Assembly (NCBI GenBank): GCA_965229355.1
Contig: OZ245869.1
Span: 434,001-498,000 of the forward strand
Reading direction: 5' to 3'
Length of the DNA: 64,000 nt
From: GCA-2737725 sp965229355
Lineage (GTDB): Bacteria > Pseudomonadota > Alphaproteobacteria > Rhodospirillales > Rhodospirillaceae
The notes under the pieces were generated by a model that was given only the letters and a program-made list of their open reading frames with translations, was not told the DNA's origin and ran no database searches. The translations under genes and the position numbers were made by a program. Below, in pieces: positions 26,103 to 34,737 of the stretch (position 1 is its first letter; the number at the start of each line of letters is the position of its first letter).

Positions 26103-26552
26103 CTAAAGAATTTCGAACACTTGAAGATGAACGGTGGAAGCGCGGCGCTCACCTTTGCTATAGGCAAGCAGCATATTCAAACGTCGCAGACGTTCAGACG
26201 CCGTGCGCAACCGAATAAACGTGCGAAAATAATAAAGCGCTGGGTCAACCGCCTCGCCCTTATTTAAACGCGCCAACACATCCGGTGGGCCAGCACGCAA
26301 GCCCGTCGAGATCACCTCAATACGCTCGCCTAAATCTGTTTCCAGCGCATAGTGTGCGGCCAACTCAATGGTGCCGTCGCTTAAGATTGTTTGCCAATCC
26401 GCGCCCGGCAAAATGCGGCCCGACACATCACCCGCAAACGTACCGCCAACAATGGGGATGTAACGGCGCAAGCCTTCGGGGATTGGCCCCACCTCAACCG
26501 GTGCAGCAACATCAACACTCAAACTCAAGAGCGGGCGCGTGGTGGCACTCAT
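26103..26552 (-). CDS. DUF3237 (UPF0311) family protein
   Basis: A 149-residue small protein matching DUF3237: PLLSLSVDVAAPVEVGPIPE, a G-rich turn VGGTFAGDVSGRILPGADWQ, GTIELAAHYALETDLGE and a YFRTFIRLRT segment. The family forms small beta-barrels, often encoded beside oxygenases and CoA enzymes, but its reaction is not established. The start overlaps the upstream monooxygenase stop by 4 bases, and the thiolase follows after 27 bases, so it is part of the same four-gene unit. It may be a barrel-type lyase or a ligand-binding protein for that pathway; the sequence does not say which. Confidence 0.82.
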   Translation of the reverse strand: MSATTRPLLSLSVDVAAPVEVGPIPEGLRRYIPIVGGTFAGDVSGRILPGADWQTILSDGTIELAAHYALETDLGERIEVISTGLRAGPPDVLARLNKGEAVDPALYYFRTFIRLRTASERLRRLNMLLAYSKGERRASTVHLQVFEIL

Positions 26553-27841
26553 GCGCTGGCTTTCCGCGCACTGCGTTTAGACGTGGCAGGCGTTAGGCTA
26601 GCGCGCGTATTCAACGCATCCCGGTCGAACCCTGCGAGTTTCTTATAACCTGCCGCACTTTGCTCTAGCTCTTCCGGCGACAAAACCTCGTGCACGTGCT
26701 TGAAGCCCTTCGGCGCGCGTTCATGGGCCAACTGCATCACCTGCTCAGGCCCATTGCCGCGATTAGCCAGCACAAGCTTACCCGTCAGCGGACGGCGCAC
26801 ATCTTCATATCGCCGCAAGGCTTCATCGATATCATTGGTGGAAGCCAGTTCAAACGCCAGCGTGCGCGCATCTAGAATTGCTTGTGACGCACCATTCGAA
26901 CCAATCGGGTACATCGGATGCGCCGCATCACCCAGCAATGTCGTACGCCCAAAGGTCCATTGATCAACGGGATCACGATCCACCAGCGGGTATTCGTAAA
27001 CTGCATTAGCAGCGCGAATCACTTTCGGCACATCAAGCCAGCCAAAATGCCAGTCTTCAAAGCGCGGTAAAAAATCTTCCAGCGCACCAACGCGGTTCCA
27101 ATCTTCTTTGCGCCACAATTCCATATCCGGGAAGCGCAGTTCCGCAATCCAATTGATCAGCGCTTTACCATCAGCGGCGGGGCGCGGATCAATCGGGTAG
27201 CACACAAATTTTTCATCCTGATGGCCCGCCATCACCATGGTGGCGCCACCTAGATATGGTGCATCGACCGTGACACCGCGCCACAGCACGCGCTGGCTCC
27301 ACTTCGGCGCACCTTCATTGGGATAGAATGCCGCACGCACGGCAGAGTGAATGCCATCCGCACCAATCAGCACATCGCCTTTGGCAGAGCCCAGCGATTT
27401 ACCATCGCGATCTTCCAAATGAATGGTAGCACCCGTTGCAGAGGTTTCGATAGCAGCAACTCGGTGGCCGCAACGTACGATGTCGCGACCAAAGCGCTCG
27501 CGCACCGCATCGAGCAGCAGCATCTGTAATACACCGCGATGGATCGAGACTTGCGGCCACAGATAGCCCGCAAACTTCCCGCGCGATTCTCGCCAAATTT
27601 CCTGACCGTAGCGATTGGCATACATCAGCGCTTCGGTCGCTATGCCGCGTGCCGCCAGAACAGAGCCAAGCCCTAATTCCGTCAGTTCCCGCACAGCATG
27701 GGGCAGCACATTAATTCCAACGCCGACCGGGCGAATTTCAGCTGCCGTCTCAAAAATTTCGACGTCTTCAAACCCTGCATCATGCAGGCTTAAAGCCAGT
27801 GTCAGGCCGCCCAGGCCAGCGCCTGCAATAAGTACGCGCAT
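26549..27841 (-). CDS. FAD-dependent aromatic monooxygenase (salicylate hydroxylase / PhzS type)
   Basis: A 430-residue class A flavoprotein monooxygenase. It has the N-terminal GxGxxG motif VLIAGAGLGGLTLALSL, an acidic strand end (EIFETA), the DG motif VLIGADGIHSAVRAAF and the GD motif TTLLGDAAHPMYPIGSNG. The overall layout, with GVGINVLPHAVREL, resembles PhzS and 6-hydroxynicotinate or salicylate hydroxylases. It would use NAD(P)H and O2 to hydroxylate a ring, perhaps with decarboxylation. It follows the MarR gene by 26 bases and overlaps DUF3237, so it may be induced by the same aromatic acid as pobA. The substrate is not fixed by sequence. Confidence 0.85.
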   Translation of the reverse strand: MRVLIAGAGLGGLTLALSLHDAGFEDVEIFETAAEIRPVGVGINVLPHAVRELTELGLGSVLAARGIATEALMYANRYGQEIWRESRGKFAGYLWPQVSIHRGVLQMLLLDAVRERFGRDIVRCGHRVAAIETSATGATIHLEDRDGKSLGSAKGDVLIGADGIHSAVRAAFYPNEGAPKWSQRVLWRGVTVDAPYLGGATMVMAGHQDEKFVCYPIDPRPAADGKALINWIAELRFPDMELWRKEDWNRVGALEDFLPRFEDWHFGWLDVPKVIRAANAVYEYPLVDRDPVDQWTFGRTTLLGDAAHPMYPIGSNGASQAILDARTLAFELASTNDIDEALRRYEDVRRPLTGKLVLANRGNGPEQVMQLAHERAPKGFKHVHEVLSPEELEQSAAGYKKLAGFDRDALNTRASLTPATSKRSARKASA

Positions 27842-27867
27842 TCGTTCTGCCTTGTAAAATCTGCTTA

Positions 27868-28320
27868 TTAAATCTCGGCGATCCGCTTGAGCGCCGCAAG
27901 CACCGCATCATATTGCGTATCAACTGCCGCACTGACTTTGCGCGTATGCCGGGTATGCGCAGCTTTCGCCTTGGTCAGCAGTTTGTTACCCGCAGTTGTT
28001 AGATTCAGCGCATACGACCTGCGATCTTGCGGCGCAGTATCGCGCCGCAGCAAATTTCTTTGCTGCAACGCATCAATAAGGCTGACCAAATTGGGCCGCT
28101 GAATATGCAACGCATCACCAATGGCCTGCTGGCTAATGCCAGGGTTGGCATCAATCAGCATCAGGATCGAGAAATCCGTGGGCCTAAGGTCGCAATCTTT
28201 CAGCGCTGCAATCAGGTCTTTGAACACAGCAACCTGAGCAAGCCGCAATACAAAGCCGATCTGATTATCAAGGCCGCTCATATCGAGCCCGCTTGCGGCA
28301 GAGGGGTTATCACGTGGCAT
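27868..28320 (-). CDS. MarR family transcriptional regulator
   Basis: A 150-residue dimeric winged-helix regulator: ISQQAIGDALHIQRPNLVSL for the recognition region, LLRRDTAPQDRRSYALNLTT for the wing with the conserved DxRS. It diverges from pobA across 103 bases and heads the flavin monooxygenase/DUF3237/thiolase unit. MarR proteins at hydroxycinnamate and hydroxybenzoate loci usually repress in the absence of an aromatic acid or its CoA ester. The shared ATAATTGTTAT element at 28354 and 39767 suggests it controls both pobA-pca and vdh-ech-fcs. ATG 28320 is used; an ATG 13 codons later also fits the family start. Confidence 0.87.
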   Translation of the reverse strand: MPRDNPSAASGLDMSGLDNQIGFVLRLAQVAVFKDLIAALKDCDLRPTDFSILMLIDANPGISQQAIGDALHIQRPNLVSLIDALQQRNLLRRDTAPQDRRSYALNLTTAGNKLLTKAKAAHTRHTRKVSAAVDTQYDAVLAALKRIAEI

Positions 28321-28353
28321 TGAACGTTCCGTGGCGCGTTAAGGTGACAGTGT

Positions 28354-28380
28354 ATAATTGTTATGTTATATAATCAATTG
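28354..28380. promoter_or_regulatory. AT-rich operator/promoter between marR and pobA
   Basis: ATAATTGTTAT (28354-28364) runs into a rightward TATAAT (28369-28374) and a CAATT mirroring the AATTG half-site. The 11-base element recurs exactly at 39767-39777 before the vdh operon. A GTGACA 19 bases upstream of the TATAAT may be a weak -35. The position suits MarR binding that covers the pobA promoter. Confidence 0.5.
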
Positions 28381-28423
28381 ACTCGGGGGTCATTTTTACC
28401 CGTGTCGAGGGACATTTTACGCG

Positions 28424-29620
28424 ATGAATACTGTACCAGTCTCGACCCAAAACACCCCTATCGTTGTGATCGGCGCGGGCCCTGCGGGCATGTTGCTCGC
28501 CCATTTGCTGCATCAAGAAGGTATTGGCGTTGTGGTGTTGGAACACCGCAGCCGCGAGCATGTGGAAGGCCGCGTGCGTGCTGGCGTGCTGGAGGGTGTG
28601 ACTGTCAATTTGATGACACGCCTGGGGCTTGATGGCCGGTTGCGCCGTGAAGGCTTGGTGCATGGGGGCACAAACTTGGTCAACGAAGGCCGTATGTTTC
28701 GCGTGGACATGAGCGCTTTGACGAACGGCGCGACTGTGACTGTCTATGGACAATCGGAAGTGATGAAAGACTTGAACGACGCCGCCGAGGCGCGCCAGGT
28801 TCCGATCATTTATGAAGCGTTGAACGTTCAGCCGCACGATGCGACCACCGATAAGCCTTACGTCACATACATACATAATGGGCAAGCGCACCGCGTGGAT
28901 TGCCAGTTCATCGCAGGGTGCGACGGATACCACGGTGTCAGCCGTACCTGCATTCCATCAAACGTTTTAAAAACATTCGAACGCGCCTACCCGTTTGGCT
29001 GGCTTGGCATTCTGGCCGAAGTGCCACCCTGCAACCATGAACTCATTTACGCCAATCACGAACACGGTTTCGCGTTGGCCAGCATGCGCTCTCCCACGCG
29101 CAGCCGGTATTACATTCAATGCGCGTTAGATGCCGATGTCGCCGAGTGGTCAGATGATCGGTTCTGGGACGAGTTGTGTATACGCCTCGGCGATGAAGCG
29201 GCAGCGGGAATTGTGCGCGGGCCATCGTTCGAGAAAGGCATTGCACCTTTACGCAGTGTGGTGACCGAACCCATGCGCTATGGGCGTTTATTCTTAGCCG
29301 GAGATGCCGCGCACATTGTACCGCCGACGGGTGCAAAGGGTATGAATTTAGCGGCATCAGATGTCGCGATGCTGTCGGAAGGCTTGATTGCGCAATTCAA
29401 ACGCGGCGATTCTGCTGGCCTTGAAGCATACTCCGAACGCGCCCTCAGCCGCGTGTGGAAAGCTGAACGCTTTAGCTGGTGGTTCACGGGACTCACGCAC
29501 CGCTTCCCCGAAATGGATGGCTTTGCGCGCAAAATGCAGGTGGCCGAACTAGATTACATTCTGCATTCCAAGGCGGCACAAACCACGCTGGCCGAAAACT
29601 ATGTGGGCTTACCACTGTGA
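28424..29620 (+). CDS. pobA: 4-hydroxybenzoate 3-monooxygenase
   Basis: A 398-residue flavoprotein hydroxylase, the usual PobA length (about 394). Motifs in order: VVIGAGPAGMLLAHLLHQEG (FAD GxGxxG), VLEHRSREHVEGRVRAGVLE with the family Arg and substrate-side residues, FIAGCDGYHGVSR (DG motif) and RLFLAGDAAHIVPPTGAKGM (GD motif). It hydroxylates 4-hydroxybenzoate to protocatechuate with NAD(P)H and O2 in the cytoplasm. It heads the pca operon and diverges from the MarR gene. Its substrate is the expected product of p-coumarate breakdown by the fcs-ech-vdh operon that converges on the far end of this unit. Confidence 0.95.
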   Translation: MNTVPVSTQNTPIVVIGAGPAGMLLAHLLHQEGIGVVVLEHRSREHVEGRVRAGVLEGVTVNLMTRLGLDGRLRREGLVHGGTNLVNEGRMFRVDMSALTNGATVTVYGQSEVMKDLNDAAEARQVPIIYEALNVQPHDATTDKPYVTYIHNGQAHRVDCQFIAGCDGYHGVSRTCIPSNVLKTFERAYPFGWLGILAEVPPCNHELIYANHEHGFALASMRSPTRSRYYIQCALDADVAEWSDDRFWDELCIRLGDEAAAGIVRGPSFEKGIAPLRSVVTEPMRYGRLFLAGDAAHIVPPTGAKGMNLAASDVAMLSEGLIAQFKRGDSAGLEAYSERALSRVWKAERFSWWFTGLTHRFPEMDGFARKMQVAELDYILHSKAAQTTLAENYVGLPL

Positions 29621-29633
29621 ATGAGTGCATGGC

Positions 29634-30344
29634 ATGAGCAAAATTTACGCATCACCGGAAGCTGCCCTTGAAGGCTTGTTGTTTGACGGCATGACGTTGA
29701 TGTCTGGTGGCTTTGGCCTGACCGGCAATCCTGAAATGCTGATCCCCGCCATTCAAGCCAATGGCGTGAAGAACCTGACCATCATTTCCAACAACTGCGG
29801 CGCTGATGGGTTTGGGTTGTGGATTTTGCTGAACAACGGCCAGATCAAGAAAATGATCTCGTCTTATATCGGCGAGAATAAATTATTCGAGAAATTGTAT
29901 CTCGACGGCAAGTTGGAGTTGGAACTGACGCCCCAAGGTACGCTCGCAGAACGGATCCGCGCAGGTGGCGCAGGCATACCCGCGTTCTACACGCGTACAG
30001 GCGTTGGCACTGTGGTAGCCGAAGGCAAACCGACAGAAGAATTCGATGGCAAAGTGTACGTGCGCGAACGCTGGCTGCGCGCGGATGTAGCGATTGTAAA
30101 AGCCTGGAAAGCCGACCCAGAAGGTAACTTGGTATACCGTAAAACATCGCGGAATTTTAACCCGGTGATGGCGACAGCCGCGAAAGTAACCGTGGCTGAA
30201 GTGGAAGAGTTAGTGCCCGCAGGCGCGCTAGACCCCGACCACATCCACACCCCCGGCATTTATGTGGACCGCGTGATTCAGGGTCATAACTATGCGAAGC
30301 GCATTGAAAAGCGCACGACGCGGCCTCGTCCGGTAGGAGCATAA
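29634..30344 (+). CDS. pcaI: 3-oxoadipate CoA-transferase subunit A
   Basis: A 236-residue alpha subunit of the family I CoA-transferases. KIYASPEAALEGLLFDGMTL and SGGFGLTGNPEMLIPAI are the start of the fold, followed by LTIISNNCGADGFGLW and GTLAERIRAGGAGIPAFYTR. With PcaJ it moves CoA from succinyl-CoA to 3-oxoadipate. I prefer ATG 29634 (MSKIYAS), which matches family N-termini; a GTG at 29625 adds three residues. It follows pobA by 13 bases and precedes pcaJ by 2, as expected for equal subunit synthesis. Acetoacetate-type specificity cannot be ruled out by sequence, but the surrounding pca genes point strongly to 3-oxoadipate. Confidence 0.92.
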   Translation: MSKIYASPEAALEGLLFDGMTLMSGGFGLTGNPEMLIPAIQANGVKNLTIISNNCGADGFGLWILLNNGQIKKMISSYIGENKLFEKLYLDGKLELELTPQGTLAERIRAGGAGIPAFYTRTGVGTVVAEGKPTEEFDGKVYVRERWLRADVAIVKAWKADPEGNLVYRKTSRNFNPVMATAAKVTVAEVEELVPAGALDPDHIHTPGIYVDRVIQGHNYAKRIEKRTTRPRPVGA

Positions 30345-30346
30345 AC

Positions 30347-30985
30347 ATGCCCTGGTCTCGCGAAGATATGGCGCGTCGCGCCGCCCAAGAATTACGCGAT
30401 GGGTTTTACGTCAACCTCGGCATTGGTATCCCGACGTTAGTCTCGAACTACATTCCGGTGGGCGTCAACGTTACGCTGCACAGCGAAAACGGCTTGTTGG
30501 GCATGGGCCCTTATCCGTTTGAGGGCGAGGAAGACCCAGACCTGATCAATGCTGGCAAAGAAACCGTGACGACATTGCCGACGTCGAGCTTCTTCTCATC
30601 GGCGGACAGTTTCGCGATGATCCGTGGCGGACACATTGACCTCGCCATATTGGGTGCCATGGAAGTAGCCGAGAACGGCGATATCGCGAACTGGACGATC
30701 CCCGGCAAGATGGTCAAAGGCATGGGCGGTGCCATGGATTTGGTATCCGGCGTACAACGCGTTGTGGTGTTGATGGAGCACACCAACAAACAGGGGCACT
30801 CCAAAATCTTGAAACGCTGCACATTGCCACTGACAGGCATGGGCTGCGTGGATCTGATTGTTAGCGACCTGTGTGTGCTGGAAGTAAATCCGGAACGCAA
30901 TGCTTTGATCTTGCGGGAATGCGCGCCCGGGGTCACGCCTGCCGACGTAAAAGCCAAAACCGAAGCGACACTTATTTTGGGGTAG
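30347..30985 (+). CDS. pcaJ: 3-oxoadipate CoA-transferase subunit B
   Basis: A 212-residue beta subunit carrying the active-site Glu in the family SENG motif (LHSENGLLGMGPYPFEGEED, about residues 46-65). GFYVNLGIGIPTLVSNYIP and IRGGHIDLAILGAMEV are the other conserved blocks. The Glu forms the gamma-glutamyl-CoA intermediate that transfers CoA to 3-oxoadipate. It lies between pcaI (2-base gap) and pcaH (3-base gap). Full length, no unusual features. Confidence 0.94.
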   Translation: MPWSREDMARRAAQELRDGFYVNLGIGIPTLVSNYIPVGVNVTLHSENGLLGMGPYPFEGEEDPDLINAGKETVTTLPTSSFFSSADSFAMIRGGHIDLAILGAMEVAENGDIANWTIPGKMVKGMGGAMDLVSGVQRVVVLMEHTNKQGHSKILKRCTLPLTGMGCVDLIVSDLCVLEVNPERNALILRECAPGVTPADVKAKTEATLILG

Positions 30986-30988
30986 ACC

Positions 30989-31690
30989 ATGACGTTGATT
31001 ACACCCTACCAGCCGGAAGATTCAGGTCAGCCGCCGTCGCTGTACCCGGATTACAAATCCACGCAGTTACGCTCACCCAAGCAAGCCTTGATCAAAATCC
31101 CCAGCACATTGACAGAGGTGACGGGCCCTGCGTCGCGCTGGGATGATTTGATGGGCGGCGCGCGCGCAGACCTGACCACGCAACATAAGCAAATGCCGCA
31201 AGGCCAACGCATTATTGTCAGCGGGCGCGTGTTGGATGACACGGGCCGCCCCGTACCCAACACTGTGATCGAGATTTGGCAGGCCAATGCGGCAGGCCGT
31301 TATATTCACGTGCGTGATGATTGGGATGCGCCGCTTGATCCGAACTTTACCGGCATGGGCCGCGCCATCACCGATGATCAAGGACGTTACCGCTTTATCA
31401 CTATTCGGCCGGGCGCGTACCCGTGGGGCAATCACCATAACGCATGGCGGCCTGCGCACATTCACTTATCGCTGTTTGGCCCAGCGTTTGCGACACGGCT
31501 GGTGACGCAATTCTATTTTGAAGCTGATCCCTTGATCCCGCTTGACCCGATTGCCAATGCCGTACCTGCGCACGCACTTCATCGGCTTGTCGCACGCTTT
31601 GACCTTGAGACCACCCAGCCCAGTTGGGCGCTGGGATATGTGTTTGATATTATTTTGCGCGGTCCTGCCGCCACACCGATGGAGCGTTAA
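30989..31690 (+). CDS. pcaH: protocatechuate 3,4-dioxygenase beta subunit
   Basis: A 233-residue iron-binding subunit of the intradiol dioxygenase. All four non-heme Fe(III) ligands are in place: Tyr in NAAGRYIHVRDD, Tyr in RPGAYPWGN, and two His in WRPAHIHLSLFG. The enzyme opens the protocatechuate ring between the hydroxyls to give 3-carboxy-cis,cis-muconate. The N-terminal extension rich in Pro and Tyr is typical of PcaH. The stop codon directly abuts the pcaG start, so the subunits are translated in tandem. Confidence 0.96.
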   Translation: MTLITPYQPEDSGQPPSLYPDYKSTQLRSPKQALIKIPSTLTEVTGPASRWDDLMGGARADLTTQHKQMPQGQRIIVSGRVLDDTGRPVPNTVIEIWQANAAGRYIHVRDDWDAPLDPNFTGMGRAITDDQGRYRFITIRPGAYPWGNHHNAWRPAHIHLSLFGPAFATRLVTQFYFEADPLIPLDPIANAVPAHALHRLVARFDLETTQPSWALGYVFDIILRGPAATPMER

Positions 31691-32338
31691 ATGGCATCAG
31701 AACGTTTAGGCCATACGCCCTGGCAAACTGTTGGGCCTTTCTTTCACTATGGCTTGCCGTGGAAAGGCGGCGCTGATTTGGTCGGCGACACCGATATCGG
31801 TGCGCGCGTTGATCTCATTCCAGATGGCCATTATCTCTTAGCCTCACCCCATAAACGCGGAAAAATTGTCGGTGAGGTGATCGAGATTTCAGGCACCGTT
31901 ACTGACGGCGCAGGCCAACCTGTGCCCGATGCCATGATCGAGATTTGGCAGGCTAATGCCGCCGGGCGCTATGCCGCCCCGCAAGACACCCGCAGCGAAT
32001 TACCAACTGATGCCGATTTCATTGGCTTTGGCCGCGCATCTACCAGTGCTGAGGGTGTCTATCGTTTCCGCACCATCCGTCCGGGCCGGGTTCCCGGCCC
32101 CGGTAATAGCCTGCAATCACCCCATATAGCTGTAAGTGTGCTGGGTCGCGGGTTGTTGAAGCGCTTGGCCACACGCCTTTACTTCCCTGATGCGCCCGAG
32201 AACGAGTACGATCCGATTCTAACTCTCGTTCCGGCTGAGCGGCGCGCCACCTTAATTGCGAAGGCAGAAGCGGCGCAAAAATATCGTTTCGATATTATCC
32301 TGCAAGGCGAGCACGAGACCGTATTTTTAGATATCTGA
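31691..32338 (+). CDS. pcaG: protocatechuate 3,4-dioxygenase alpha subunit
   Basis: A 215-residue subunit homologous to PcaH but without the metal ligands, as in the family: the second Tyr/His region reads RPGRVPGPGNSLQSPHIAVS, with a single His. It opens with GHTPWQTVGPFFHYGLPW, typical for PcaG, and contributes part of the substrate pocket of the alpha-beta protomer. It starts at the base after the pcaH stop, and pcaB follows after 15 bases. Confidence 0.95.
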   Translation: MASERLGHTPWQTVGPFFHYGLPWKGGADLVGDTDIGARVDLIPDGHYLLASPHKRGKIVGEVIEISGTVTDGAGQPVPDAMIEIWQANAAGRYAAPQDTRSELPTDADFIGFGRASTSAEGVYRFRTIRPGRVPGPGNSLQSPHIAVSVLGRGLLKRLATRLYFPDAPENEYDPILTLVPAERRATLIAKAEAAQKYRFDIILQGEHETVFLDI

Positions 32339-32353
32339 CGGATCAGCGCCGCG

Positions 32354-33502
32354 ATGAGCAGTTTTATCCGAGACCTGACGGCCGGAACGCCCGAAATGCT
32401 GGATGCATTCGGCGATGGAACGCTCATTAAATACGCTCTGGCGTTTGAAACGGCCCTCGCCCGCGCCTCAGCCGCTGAAGGGCTGATTGGCAATGGCGCT
32501 GCTGAGATGATCGCCTCTGTTTGCGCATCCCTTAAAGTTGATGCGGAAATATTAGCGCGCGATGCAGCGCACGCAGGCACACTGGCTATTCCGCTTGTTG
32601 CGCTGATCAAACGCCAGATTGCCGATCCAGAAATTGCCGCCGCCGTTCATCGTGGCGCGACAAGCCAAGATGTCGCGGATACGGCGTTGGCCCTTCAGAT
32701 GAAGGATGGCGCAAGACTGATTGAGCGGGAGGTCAAACGCATCACCGCCGCCGTTTCAAAACTAGCCAAACATCATGCAAAAACACCCATGGTGGGCCGT
32801 ACACTGTTGCAACCTGCCCTGCCCATCATGTTCGGTTTGAAATGCGCAAATTGGTTACTGGCGTTGCGCGATGATGTGGCGCGCTTTCAACGTGAGAAAG
32901 ATGCGGCATTAGCTTTGCAATTGGGCGGCGCTGCTGGAACACGTCATGATCTTAAAGGGCATGGCGTTGCTGTTGCGAAGCACATGGCTGGCGCGTTGGG
33001 CTTAACTGAGGCATCTCCGTGGCATACGCGCCGCAACAACTTAATCGCTTTCTCCAACAGTGTGGCACTGATGGTTGCCAGTATCGGCAAGATCGCTGGC
33101 GATATTGCGCTGATGGCGCAAGCTGAAATTGGTGAGCTTGCAGAACCTGCTTTACCGGGCCGCGGCGGTTCATCCGCCATGGCGCACAAACGCAATCCAA
33201 CCGGATGCCAAGTTGCTTTATCGGCGACATTGCGTACGCCAGGTTTGGTCGCAACGCTTCTCGCCACAAGTGCTAATGAACATGAACGCGGCTTGGGCGG
33301 CTGGCAGGCCCAATTATCTGTCATCGCAGAGCTGTTTATTATTGCGCATGGCGCATTAGCCGCCATGGCCACAGTGCTTGAGGGCTTAGAGATTAATACA
33401 GAGGCAATGCGCCGCAATTTAGAACGCAGTGGCGTCGGCACTGATACAGGCGAAGTCGAAGCCTTGATTGCACAAGCCCTGGCCGACAACGGAGATTTAT
33501 AG
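32354..33502 (+). CDS. pcaB: 3-carboxy-cis,cis-muconate cycloisomerase
   Basis: A 382-residue member of the fumarase/aspartase superfamily. The signature loop reads GRGGSSAMAHKRNPTGCQVA (about residues 271-290), where most members have Met-Pro-x-Lys; here Ala replaces the Pro. AHRGATSQDVADTA-like context (VHRGATSQDVADTALALQ) and TPMVGRTLLQPALPI are the other conserved regions. It lactonises 3-carboxymuconate to 4-carboxymuconolactone. It is somewhat shorter than common PcaB (about 450) because the C-terminal helical part is reduced. It overlaps the next start by one base. Confidence 0.93.
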   Translation: MSSFIRDLTAGTPEMLDAFGDGTLIKYALAFETALARASAAEGLIGNGAAEMIASVCASLKVDAEILARDAAHAGTLAIPLVALIKRQIADPEIAAAVHRGATSQDVADTALALQMKDGARLIEREVKRITAAVSKLAKHHAKTPMVGRTLLQPALPIMFGLKCANWLLALRDDVARFQREKDAALALQLGGAAGTRHDLKGHGVAVAKHMAGALGLTEASPWHTRRNNLIAFSNSVALMVASIGKIAGDIALMAQAEIGELAEPALPGRGGSSAMAHKRNPTGCQVALSATLRTPGLVATLLATSANEHERGLGGWQAQLSVIAELFIIAHGALAAMATVLEGLEINTEAMRRNLERSGVGTDTGEVEALIAQALADNGDL

Positions 33503-34695
33503 TGGCTTTTGCATTAAACAATGGCGTGCGCCTGCATTGGCGTTGGGACGGTGCGAAAGATGCGCCGCCGCTGGTGGCTTTAAATTCCATCGGCACAGAC
33601 ATGGCCCTGTGGGATCGCGCGCTTCCTTACCTCACAACACGCTATCGCTTACTGCGCATCGATACGCGAGGCCACGGCGCATCCGATGTGCCACCTGGTG
33701 ATTATACGTTAGATCTTCTGGCCTCAGATGTTCTGGCGGTGATGGATGCCGCAGGCGTAAAGCAAGCTGCCATCTGCGGCGTTTCATTGGGCGGTATGAT
33801 TGCCATGGCGCTGGCATTAAAAGCGCCGAACCGTGTCAGCGCGCTTATACCAACCTGCACATCTGCGTCGCTTGATCCGGCAGCCTTTGCGGCTCGTGCC
33901 AAATTGACCCGCGAACAAGGCATGTCTGCCGCCGCAGATGTGGCAATCCCGCGTTTCTTCACAGAAGCCTTTATGCGCACCTCGCCCGCTGCTGTAGACA
34001 CTATCCGCGCGGCGATGGCTGCCATGAGCGTGGATGGTTATGCCGGCTGCTGCATGGCGATCAGCGGCATGAACCTGCTTGAGAATCTCAATAAAATCAC
34101 CGCGCCAACGCTTGTGATTGCCGGTGATCAGGATATCGCAACACCTTTCATTGGGCATGGTGACGCGATTGTCGCCCGCATTCCTGGTGCGCAAAGTGCA
34201 CACGTTGCAGGCGCGCATTTACCGTGCCTGGAAAACCCTTCGGCATTTGCGACAGCCGTTGTCACATTCCTTGAAAACTTGCGTGATGGCGGGGCTGTCA
34301 CGCGTGCAAAAGAGGTCACGTACGATTCAGGATTGGCCACGCGCCGCAAGGTGCTGGGTGATGCCTGGGTTGATAAATCACTCGCCAACCGCACACCATT
34401 TAATGCCGATTTCCAAGCCATGATTACGCGCATTGCCTGGAATGAAATCTGGACACGGCCTGGCTTGGATCATCGCACGCGGCGGTTACTGGTTATTGCC
34501 ATGACAGCAGCCTTAGGCCGTTGGGAAGAGTTCCGGCTTCATGTGCGCGCAGGGTTACAGCAAGGCGGCTTTACGCGTGATGAACTCAAAGAAGTGCTGA
34601 TGCAAACGGCCATTTACGCCGGTGTGCCGGCAGCAAACACGGGCTTTACAGACGCTGCCGAAATTATGGCGGAACTCGATAAAGAAACAGGATGA
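33502..34695 (+). CDS. pcaL: fused 3-oxoadipate enol-lactonase / 4-carboxymuconolactone decarboxylase
   Basis: A 397-residue two-domain protein with a GTG start. Residues 1 to about 262 are an alpha/beta hydrolase with the nucleophile elbow AICGVSLGGMIAM, an Asp in VIAGDQDIATPF and a His in AGAHLPCLENP: the PcaD enol-lactonase. Residues about 270-397 are the small helical PcaC decarboxylase (RRKVLGDAWVDKS, EFRLHVRAGLQQGGFTRDEL). The order of reactions is decarboxylation then hydrolysis, giving 3-oxoadipate. The fusion is known in Actinobacteria (PcaL) and some Proteobacteria. It follows pcaB with a one-base overlap and precedes the pcaK-like carrier. Confidence 0.94.
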   Translation: MAFALNNGVRLHWRWDGAKDAPPLVALNSIGTDMALWDRALPYLTTRYRLLRIDTRGHGASDVPPGDYTLDLLASDVLAVMDAAGVKQAAICGVSLGGMIAMALALKAPNRVSALIPTCTSASLDPAAFAARAKLTREQGMSAAADVAIPRFFTEAFMRTSPAAVDTIRAAMAAMSVDGYAGCCMAISGMNLLENLNKITAPTLVIAGDQDIATPFIGHGDAIVARIPGAQSAHVAGAHLPCLENPSAFATAVVTFLENLRDGGAVTRAKEVTYDSGLATRRKVLGDAWVDKSLANRTPFNADFQAMITRIAWNEIWTRPGLDHRTRRLLVIAMTAALGRWEEFRLHVRAGLQQGGFTRDELKEVLMQTAIYAGVPAANTGFTDAAEIMAELDKETG

Positions 34696-34737
34696 CGTAC
34701 GCGGCGCTACGCCGCTTAAGAGGGGGAGGATACAAGA

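Noticed and set aside
28361..28933. 190-residue leftward open frame antisense to pobA
   Set aside because: pobA is certain on the other strand; the His/Ala-rich translation looks like a shadow frame.
32944..33489. 181-residue leftward open frame antisense to pcaB
   Set aside because: Ser/Ala/Pro-rich shadow of pcaB codons without any domain signal.
34701..34715. GC hairpin before pcaK as a terminator of the pca operon
   Set aside because: No T-run follows it and a strong ribosome site comes 6 bases later, so at most it tunes expression.
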